In this document: positions 9,073 through 16,346 of the stretch, piece by piece
How positions within the stretch are numbered: position 1 is the first letter of the stretch
Layout: each line of letters begins with the position of its first letter
Assembly: GCF_002573715.1 (NCBI RefSeq)
Contig: NZ_PDHM01000019.1
Location: 1 to 64,000, forward strand
DNA: 64,000 bases
DNA from: Paenibacillus sp. EZ-K15
Lineage (GTDB): Bacteria; Bacillota; Bacilli; Paenibacillales; Paenibacillaceae
Direction: 5' to 3'
Made by a program: the position numbers and the translations under genes
Notes under the pieces: generated by a model
The model's input: the letters and a program-made list of their open reading frames with translations, nothing else
What the model was told of the DNA's origin: nothing
Databases searched by the model: none

Positions 9073-9966
9073 ATGTTAAGCAAAAAAACCGTGCTTGAGC
9101 GTATCTTCGATGCCTCTTTATACCTGTTCCTGACCGGCATCTTTCTCGTAACCTTCTATCCGTTCTGGAACATCCTGGTCATCTCCTTGAACGATGCGAC
9201 CGATACGATGCGGGGCAATCTGTTCTTCTGGCCGCGCGTGCCAACCATCGAGAGCTACCTGACCATCTTCCGGAATCCGGAGATCTGGAGCGCCATCAAG
9301 ATCACCGTGCTGCGTACTGTCGTCGGGACGGCGGCATCCATCTTCTTCATCACGCTGCTCGCCTATCCGCTCAGCAAGCGCAATCTGCTCGGGTGGAAAT
9401 ACTTCTCCTTCTTCTTTGTGTTCACGATGTATTTCGGCGGCGGGCTGATCCCGACGTATATGATCATCAAATCCCTGGGGCTGATCGACTCCTTCTGGGT
9501 CTATATCTTCCCTGGCTTAATCGGCGTGTTCCTGATGATTCTGGTGCGCACCTTCATGGAGCAGATCCCCGGCGAAATCGAGGAATCCTCCAAAATCGAC
9601 GGCGCGAACGACCTGCAGACGTTCTTCCGCATCATCATGCCGCTGTGCGTGCCGGTGCTCGCCACGATCGGCCTGTTCCTGGCCATCGGCCACTGGAACT
9701 CCTGGTATGACTCCTATGTGTATACCTACAAGCCGGAGCTGAAGACCCTACAGGCCGTCCTGGTCAAAATCCTCAACCAGTTCCAGACCGCCGGCATGAT
9801 GTCCGATGCGCAGCAGCTGGCGCAGGGCTCCAAGCGGATCCCGGTCTCCAGCGAAAGCATCCGGATGGCGGTGACCATGGTCGCCACGCTGCCGATCATT
9901 ATGGTGTATCCTTTTGTGCAAAGGTATTTTGTGAAGGGGATTATGATGGGGGCTATCAAGAGTTAG
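9073..9966 (+). CDS. ABC sugar transporter permease, YtcP type
   Basis: A 297-residue MalG-like permease, partner of the preceding LplB-type protein. It has six predicted membrane segments and the coupling motif ESSKIDGANDLQTFFRIIMP. A strong AAGGAGG lies upstream of ATG 9073. It is the last gene of the plus-strand transport operon; the next gene is convergent. Confidence 0.93.
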   Translation: MLSKKTVLERIFDASLYLFLTGIFLVTFYPFWNILVISLNDATDTMRGNLFFWPRVPTIESYLTIFRNPEIWSAIKITVLRTVVGTAASIFFITLLAYPLSKRNLLGWKYFSFFFVFTMYFGGGLIPTYMIIKSLGLIDSFWVYIFPGLIGVFLMILVRTFMEQIPGEIEESSKIDGANDLQTFFRIIMPLCVPVLATIGLFLAIGHWNSWYDSYVYTYKPELKTLQAVLVKILNQFQTAGMMSDAQQLAQGSKRIPVSSESIRMAVTMVATLPIIMVYPFVQRYFVKGIMMGAIKS

Positions 9967-9983
9967 ATTGTGGGAAAAAAGAG

Positions 9984-10009
9984 AGCCCTTACCGGGAGGG
10001 GTAAGGGCT
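9984..10009. terminator. Shared terminator between convergent genes
   Basis: A perfect 10-bp stem, AGCCCTTACC / GGTAAGGGCT, has a 6-nt loop. The T-run (CTCTTTTTT) lies on the minus-strand side, so it best serves the NACHT gene, but the hairpin may also stop the permease transcript. Confidence 0.7.
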
Positions 10010-10080
10010 GGATTCTCAAACTAGTATTGTATATATAAAGAATCAGTAAGTAATTTAGTTAACATCTTTGGCCTTAGGAT

Positions 10081-13000
10081 TCATCCAATTAGGAGTGGCC
10101 ATTTATCGTTAGAGTAAAGTGCATATTCTATATCCTCAAAAAAATCTTTGCCCACTCTTTTTACTATCTGTATCTCTCTAGTTTTCATTACTTCTATTGA
10201 AGAATGATCCCCCAATAAAGCCAATAGAACTAAAATTGTTTTTAAAGTTGTTTCAGAATTGTTACTGAGCAAAAGTTGGCTATGTAGCCATGGCTTCAAA
10301 TAATTTGCTAACTCATCTAAATTACTTTTATTAATAATTAGAACTTTATTAGTAGTTAATGATTGATTCATAGAGGGAATTACTTTTTTCATAAAAGCCG
10401 CTAATCTTTTTACATTATTTTCCGAATTGATTAAGTGTGAAATAATTACCGAAGTGAAGCCATCATCTAATTCAAAACATTTATACAGTAATTCCAACTC
10501 TTTATCAGTTTTTATTCCTTCCCATCTGGTAAGTATTCTAAGTTTTGATTCCATACTCACTTCTTTACTATTAATAAAATTATCAATAAGATTAATTGGG
10601 ACATTTTCATCCATCTCCATGAAAGTTAGAATTAAAAATTCAGTGTAATGGATACTCTTATTATCAATTGCTTTCAATAAAATTGCAGAATCACCTTTAC
10701 AAATTTGAGCTACACTTGAAGGAATCCAGTGAAACAAGTTTGGACTGATACCTGGGCTTTCAACAATTTTCAAAAGTACTGGCAAAGCTTCAACTGCCTG
10801 TAACTCTCCAAGAGAGATGATGATTTGCTCTTTAACTCTCCCTGTTTTTTTAGTAATTTGATCTAACATTAAAGGAATAGATTTTTCCGCATTATGTTTG
10901 GCCAAACATCTATATATCCATCCTTCTAGTTCGTTCTCGTACCTATTTTTTTTCAACCCATCAATAAGTAAATCTGGAGTATCAGATAAGGATGAATAAT
11001 TAAGATATCGAATTGCGTTTAAAGCTAGGCTCACGTTGCTTCCGTTAACAATATCTATGAGTTCATTTCGTAATTCAATTTCTTCAATCTCAAGATACCA
11101 AGAACTAATCCATGTACTTACATTGGGGTTTTTATAATATAAAAGTTTTTTGAAAACATCCTTTTTATCAATTCCGCTTCTGTTATGTAGACTTTCGACT
11201 ATGTAACGCCGAACATAATCATCCTTTCGATTATCCAACAATAAAGCTAGTAATCGATTAGTGTTTTTTTCTCCATTATAAGCCGTTAATAAATTTGCAA
11301 GTTTATGCGCGCAAGTTGAACCATCATTACCATCGGCGATAATTTCAAATAATTCAACTAAAAAACCTTCTATTTCTTCATTTTTTTTAAAATACGAAAC
11401 AGTATCAATTATCTCATTTAATCTATTTAAATTTGATCTATTGTTTATAAACAAAATTTTAAAATGTTCCAAAATACTTACTTGATTTTGTTCCACAAAA
11501 ATGACATCCAAATCACCACTTGGTAAACCTAATAATTTTGGTAAAATACATGTGTGGAATTCAATATCATGTTTAATCACAGCATGTAAAATATCCTTTT
11601 TTTCGTTAATATCTCCGGTTTTAAAAAACCATTTAGTAGAAGATTCTGCTACATAGTTTATTAACCCTTGTTGTTTTATTATATTTTCACGTTCTTCATT
11701 ACTAAATAAATCAAGTTTCAAACATAGAACAGATAATATATAATCACGAATACCGCTAAAGTAAAACCCAATCATTGATCGGCCAGTTAAATCTGTATAT
11801 TTATAAAGTATGCTATCTGCAAAAAAACGAGCTGGAAGAATCTGATCAATATTCAAATTAAGCAAATTATTCAATTTATCTTCCTCTATTTGGGGGTTAC
11901 CTATTTTTATTAATGCCGAGGCCACACCAACTAACAATTTCATACTTACATCAGGAGAATCATGTTTTTCTAATTTTTTTGAAATATATCTTTTATAAGT
12001 TTCTCTTGTCGATGAATTATTACTTAATGGTTTGTTTTCCAAAAAACATACTTCACTCGTTACTCTTAAAAAGAATGGATTTTTTAGTTCTTTTATATCT
12101 TCAGCACGAGTTATATCAATTTTAAAAACTTCTGAATACTTTTGTAATGCTATCCTTGACTCATTAGAATTAAAAATAGAAAGGCATGAAACCGGATAAA
12201 TATTTTGAGATAAAAGTGTATTTACCCCTTTATGCTTTATAAATGCATTCCAGTAATCCGTTTTGCAAGAAATACATAATTTTATTCCCAAATCATTACA
12301 TACTTCGCTTAATTCATTTAGTTGTTGAACTTTGTCAGTAGAATCCCATTCATCAATAGCATCGATTATCAAGAATAGAGGCTTTCTGTGCTTCCGAATT
12401 AAATAACTAATTTTTTTGAATAATCTTTCAGTACTCTCTTCACTAGAGAAGAATCTATTAAAATCTCTTTGTATTTTTTTGAAAAGTGATCCATTCAACA
12501 AAGTTCCCGAATAAAATAATATTGGATTATTTAGCTGATAGCTATCTACAAAATTTAGCATAGTATTTGTTTTTCCAGTTCCAGCATCTCCTATTAATGC
12601 AAATGTACTTTTTTCGTGTTGATTTACAAACAATTCAAAAGATTCTTCTGCAATGTCCCTATTTACGTATAATTCTGATATATATTTTTTATCAAACTTA
12701 TTAAAATAGTCATCCTCTTTAGAGGATTTAAATATAGAAAGTTGTCTCTCGTTATGTAAGTTACAAAAAGTCAGTAAATTATCTAAAGACATTCCTAGAA
12801 ACTGATGAAGAGCTTCATAACGCAGTTCAATTTCAGACTGGATACCACTTATTGTCCAATTAGAACTATACGGTTTCTCTACCTCTTCGCCACTTATAGT
12901 ATTAAATACTTTTGTCTTGCTACCATTTGTAACTATTACGAATGGAGCCATTGGCTCCATTAACCTTGCATATGTTAGACCCTGGACTCGATCATCATCT

Positions 13001-13266
13001 GTTAAATTTACTCCTTCTGCTTTCACTTCAATTACGCATAGATTATCACTATCTCTTTTACATAAGATATCAAGTCGTCCATTAGCTATTCTCTGCTCTC
13101 TCCCATTCACATTGAATCGTCCTCTTCCTAGTGCAATTGTAAACTGATCTTCAAAACTCAGCTCATTAGGATTAAATCCACAATCAAATAGGAAAGGGAG
13201 AATTATGTTGTTTTTAATTTTTTCTTCATTCCACACATTGTAGCCCCATTTCAAACAAGTATTCAA
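10081..13266 (-). CDS. STAND/NACHT ATPase with N-terminal PD-(D/E)xK nuclease-like domain and helical-repeat tail; probable anti-phage protein
   Basis: A 1061-residue cytoplasmic protein. Residues about 12-130 resemble the HsdR N-terminal (type I restriction) nuclease fold, with GRLDIL (D66), VIEVKAE (E80, K82) and QGLTYAR (Q95) as a plausible PD-(D/E)xK set. Residues about 200-420 form a P-loop NTPase of NACHT type: Walker A GDAGTGKT (226-233), Walker B LIIDAIDEW with the extra D305/E306, a sensor-like CISCKTDYW, and an NPFFLR segment. From about 450 to the end runs a helical solenoid with HEAT-like units (for example AVEALPVLLKIVES). Effector, STAND ATPase and sensor repeats in that order are the plan of Avs and bNACHT defence proteins. 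The gene is far more AT-rich than its neighbours and stands alone, suggesting transfer. The start is uncertain: TTG 13266 lacks a ribosome site, and GTG at codon 11 is an alternative. Confidence 0.85.
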   Translation of the reverse strand: MNTCLKWGYNVWNEEKIKNNIILPFLFDCGFNPNELSFEDQFTIALGRGRFNVNGREQRIANGRLDILCKRDSDNLCVIEVKAEGVNLTDDDRVQGLTYARLMEPMAPFVIVTNGSKTKVFNTISGEEVEKPYSSNWTISGIQSEIELRYEALHQFLGMSLDNLLTFCNLHNERQLSIFKSSKEDDYFNKFDKKYISELYVNRDIAEESFELFVNQHEKSTFALIGDAGTGKTNTMLNFVDSYQLNNPILFYSGTLLNGSLFKKIQRDFNRFFSSEESTERLFKKISYLIRKHRKPLFLIIDAIDEWDSTDKVQQLNELSEVCNDLGIKLCISCKTDYWNAFIKHKGVNTLLSQNIYPVSCLSIFNSNESRIALQKYSEVFKIDITRAEDIKELKNPFFLRVTSEVCFLENKPLSNNSSTRETYKRYISKKLEKHDSPDVSMKLLVGVASALIKIGNPQIEEDKLNNLLNLNIDQILPARFFADSILYKYTDLTGRSMIGFYFSGIRDYILSVLCLKLDLFSNEERENIIKQQGLINYVAESSTKWFFKTGDINEKKDILHAVIKHDIEFHTCILPKLLGLPSGDLDVIFVEQNQVSILEHFKILFINNRSNLNRLNEIIDTVSYFKKNEEIEGFLVELFEIIADGNDGSTCAHKLANLLTAYNGEKNTNRLLALLLDNRKDDYVRRYIVESLHNRSGIDKKDVFKKLLYYKNPNVSTWISSWYLEIEEIELRNELIDIVNGSNVSLALNAIRYLNYSSLSDTPDLLIDGLKKNRYENELEGWIYRCLAKHNAEKSIPLMLDQITKKTGRVKEQIIISLGELQAVEALPVLLKIVESPGISPNLFHWIPSSVAQICKGDSAILLKAIDNKSIHYTEFLILTFMEMDENVPINLIDNFINSKEVSMESKLRILTRWEGIKTDKELELLYKCFELDDGFTSVIISHLINSENNVKRLAAFMKKVIPSMNQSLTTNKVLIINKSNLDELANYLKPWLHSQLLLSNNSETTLKTILVLLALLGDHSSIEVMKTREIQIVKRVGKDFFEDIEYALYSNDKWPLLIG

Positions 13267-13856
13267 TCTATATAAACTTGCTTAACACATCGGAAGGACT
13301 TCCAGATTATTCTTCAAACGGCACACTTCTAACTTAGTTATTACGTATCACTCCGACTAAATAAGCAGTCACATTCACTTGTTGCTCTGCATGTTAAAAT
13401 TTTTACAACAAGAATAAATTGATCGAAGAGCACGCGTACAACTTTCCAGATCCGCCTTGAATACTCTCTCTTAACAACATTAGTGCAACCCCCAAAATTC
13501 TCCAGCATCTATAGCACGGATTATTTAATATCCATTGATGTTATTCAATTACACCAACCTCCAATCATTGTAATTATCTTGTAGTTCCATTGAACCATAT
13601 TTTGTTGAATAGCAGAAGAATTTGTTTAACATTCACTTTTGCGAAACTAGTCTGAGAGCGACTGAAATTAGCTAACTAATGATTGCAAAAGAAGAACCTC
13701 CGTTAATTATTTCAGAGGTTCTATTTACGTTTTATTCTAATTTAAATAGCTATCTTTCGTTATATGATAGACATTATAAAAATTTGTGGATAAGCTTAAC
13801 TATAATATAGATACAGGTCATTGTTTCAAAGTCAAAACGCTCAGCAACTTCCTTAA
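13267..13856. other. 590-bp intergenic region upstream of the NACHT gene
   Basis: AT-rich and without a convincing gene on either strand. The right part carries the terminator of the fucosidase gene (13693-13722). The left part must hold the promoter of the NACHT gene: TTAGAA-17-TAATCT on the minus strand is a weak candidate. A short minus-strand frame from ATG 13480 is too brief to call. No clear direct repeats marking an insertion were seen by eye. Confidence 0.4.
13693..13722. terminator. Terminator of the GH95 gene
   Basis: A perfect 8-bp stem, AGAACCTC / GAGGTTCT, has a 14-nt loop. T-rich tails lie on both sides (TCTTTTG on the minus strand). It is about 135 nt past the fucosidase stop. 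Confidence 0.55.
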
Positions 13857-16205
13857 TTAGTCTTTGTGAAAATCACTTGGTTCCTCTTTCCTACCTCCCC
13901 CTGCCTCACCCCATACAACCTCCTTCCCCCCATAAAACACCTTCACACTTCCACTCTCATTCCCCTTCACCCTCGCCTCAACCAGCTTCCCGTTCTCCCA
14001 GCTCATATCCACCTCAATATTCCCTTTCGCCTTCAGCCCTTTCACGCTGCCAGTCGGCCATATCGCCGGCAGTGCGGGCAGGAGATGAATCTCGCCTTCG
14101 TGGCTTTGCAGCAGCATTTCCGCAATGGCGGCGGTACCGCCGAAGTTACCGTCGATGACAAAGATGTTCGCCTCCGCTCCGGCTACGCCGGGTTTGGAGT
14201 AGGTGAGCATATTGTCGAAGCACAGCTCCCCGATCAGGTGGGCGATATGCTGCACGGCCTGGTCCCCGTCATGCAATCGGGCGTAGAAGAGTCCGAACAG
14301 CGCCGCGGTAAATTCGATATCCTCCAGGTCGGCCCGGCTGTTCCGGTTCTCCAATGTCACTCGGGCTGCCGCAGCTAGTTCCGGCGTATGATGCGGCGTG
14401 ATTTGGCTGCCGGGATACAGGGCAAACAGATGCGACAGATGGCGATGCTCCGGCTGCGCCTCCTCATAGTCCTCCAGCCATTCCTGCAGCTGACCCTTCT
14501 TGCCGATCATCAGCGGAGGCAATTGATCCAGCGCTGTCTGCCACTTCTGCTGAAGCTCCTCATCCACGCCCAGCGTCTGTGCTGCCTTCACGCAGAACGC
14601 CAGCAGATCCCGGACCAAGACCTGATCCATGGTCGGGCCCATGGACAGCTGCTGATGACCATCCTCCGGATGGCCGGTATAAAAGCTGTTCTCCGGCGAA
14701 TTCGACGGACCTGTCACCAGCCAGCCATATTTCGGATGTACCGTCATATAATCCATGAAAAAGGCTGCGGCTTCCTTCAGGACGGGATAAGCCAACTCCT
14801 CCAGAAAAGCCTGATCGCGGTTGTACGCGTAGTGCTCTATCATATGCGTCGCGATCCACAGTCCGCCCGTCACGTTCAACCCCCAAGAAGTCCCCCACCC
14901 CGGCGAAGCAAATCCCCAGGCATTGGAGAATACATGGGCCACCCAGCCTTCGGCATCGTAATAATGGCGCGCCGCCGAGCGACCGGCCTCCGATAGCTGC
15001 TGGATATACCGCATGAGCGGCTCATGGCTCTCGCTCAGGTTCGCGGCCTCCGTCGGAAAATAGTTCATCTGGGTGTTCACATCCAGGTGATAATCGCAGC
15101 TCCAGGCCATTTTGTTGGCTTCGCCGTCATTCCATATGCCTTGCAAATGCATGGGCAGGATGGAGTCTTGTCGTGACCCGCTAATCGTCAAGTACCGGCC
15201 GTATTGATAAAACAACGCAAATAACGCCGGATCGTCCCCGTTGCCCTGCTTAAACCTGCCGATCCGCTCGTCCGTAGGCAGACTGGCATGCTCGGAGCTT
15301 CCCAGCTCCAATCGTACGCGGGCATACAGCGGCTGATAATCCGCCAGATGCTTGGCTCTCAGCGCGTCATATCCCAGCAGCACAGCCTGATCCAGCTGCA
15401 ACGCGCTTTTCTCACGCCAGCTCTCACCTTCTTGACGGTAATCCGTATTCACCGCAAAATAAATCGCCGCCTCATCCGCTCCGGATACGTTTATGGTGTC
15501 ATCCGTGCAGCTTACCTGCCCGCCTTCCGTTACGACGCGCAGCTGGCCTTGGCAGGACACCCCGCACTCCCCGTTGCTATGTACGCTTTCCAGCGCCTGT
15601 CCCTGGAATTCGATCGTATCCTTCCTAGTAACGACAGCATGAAAAGGACCATTTTCCCCTCGAATCGAAATGCGGAATGACACGCCTAACGAGCCAAGGC
15701 TGCTGCGAATCCGCGAAACGATGACCTGATCGGCATGGGAAGCAAAGACCTCTCGCGTCATCTCCGCTCCATCGATCTCGTAAAAAGAACGTGCCACCGC
15801 CTCCTGCAGATCCAGTTCCCGATGGAACAGCGGCTCAGCTGCTGCCTCTTGTTTCCCGCCCTCGGATGGCTTCACGTGATGGTCAAACTCCAGCACGACT
15901 TGGCATAGTCCCAGATTGGTGCCAAAATTCAATTTTTCCGGCTCCAGGTGCTTTTTGGCCAGTCGATCGCCTTCGCGATAATCGCCCTGGAAGAAATGTT
16001 TCCGCATCCGCTCCAAGTCCGCTTTGCTGTTGCTTCGCCCTTGAGCCGGCTCCGGCTGGCCGGACCAATAGGTGGTTTCGGTGATATTCCATATTTCTCT
16101 GTCAGGAGTGGATACCACCACATTCCCCATTCGGCCATTGCCGATCGGCAGCCCTTGCGACCAGCCCTGGGCCGGTTTCGTATACCAAAGCTTCATATCT
16201 GACAT
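13857..16205 (-). CDS. GH95 alpha-L-fucosidase-like glycoside hydrolase
   Basis: A 782-residue inverting hydrolase of family GH95, expected to remove terminal alpha-1,2-linked L-fucose (some members prefer L-galactose) from oligosaccharides. No signal peptide, so cytoplasmic. Landmarks: LWYTKPAQGW...LPIGNGRMGN at the N-terminus, YHLDVNTQMNYFPTE (371-386), SNSPENSF with the likely acid E505, PEHRHLSHLFALYPG (about 585), and VIDGNFGGTAAIAEML with the likely base D685. In the AfcA enzyme the pair N421/N423 lies where this protein has D375/N377 (recalled, not aligned). GAGGAG sits 8 nt before ATG 16205. The surrounding galactosidases suggest a shared glycan substrate. Confidence 0.9.
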   Translation of the reverse strand: MSDMKLWYTKPAQGWSQGLPIGNGRMGNVVVSTPDREIWNITETTYWSGQPEPAQGRSNSKADLERMRKHFFQGDYREGDRLAKKHLEPEKLNFGTNLGLCQVVLEFDHHVKPSEGGKQEAAAEPLFHRELDLQEAVARSFYEIDGAEMTREVFASHADQVIVSRIRSSLGSLGVSFRISIRGENGPFHAVVTRKDTIEFQGQALESVHSNGECGVSCQGQLRVVTEGGQVSCTDDTINVSGADEAAIYFAVNTDYRQEGESWREKSALQLDQAVLLGYDALRAKHLADYQPLYARVRLELGSSEHASLPTDERIGRFKQGNGDDPALFALFYQYGRYLTISGSRQDSILPMHLQGIWNDGEANKMAWSCDYHLDVNTQMNYFPTEAANLSESHEPLMRYIQQLSEAGRSAARHYYDAEGWVAHVFSNAWGFASPGWGTSWGLNVTGGLWIATHMIEHYAYNRDQAFLEELAYPVLKEAAAFFMDYMTVHPKYGWLVTGPSNSPENSFYTGHPEDGHQQLSMGPTMDQVLVRDLLAFCVKAAQTLGVDEELQQKWQTALDQLPPLMIGKKGQLQEWLEDYEEAQPEHRHLSHLFALYPGSQITPHHTPELAAAARVTLENRNSRADLEDIEFTAALFGLFYARLHDGDQAVQHIAHLIGELCFDNMLTYSKPGVAGAEANIFVIDGNFGGTAAIAEMLLQSHEGEIHLLPALPAIWPTGSVKGLKAKGNIEVDMSWENGKLVEARVKGNESGSVKVFYGGKEVVWGEAGGGRKEEPSDFHKD

Positions 16206-16274
16206 GTTGCATTCTCCTCTTCATTTCATTTTCCAGTATGGAGACAAGCACTACCCTTACAGCAAAAGCAAGAA

Positions 16275-16308
16275 ATCGCGATTCCCGGATGGAGCCGAGA
16301 ACCGCGAT
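16275..16308 (-). terminator. Terminator of the GH-D hydrolase operon
   Basis: On the minus strand a 14-bp stem (ATCGCGGTTCTCGG / CCGGGAATCGCGAT, two G-U pairs) with a 6-nt loop is followed by TTTCTTGCTTTT. It separates the tandem GH-D genes from the fucosidase gene. Confidence 0.75.
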
Positions 16309-16346
16309 GAACTTGCAGTTGTTCATGATTAATCTATGACTTCTTG

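Noticed and set aside
10081..13266. Reading the large AT-rich gene as a type I restriction subunit
   Set aside because: Only the N-terminal domain is HsdR-like; there is no helicase core, and no HsdM or HsdS gene is nearby. The centre is of NACHT type.
13380..13480. Short minus-strand frame (ATG 13480) suggestive of a gene remnant
   Set aside because: Too short and without a match I can name; not enough to call.
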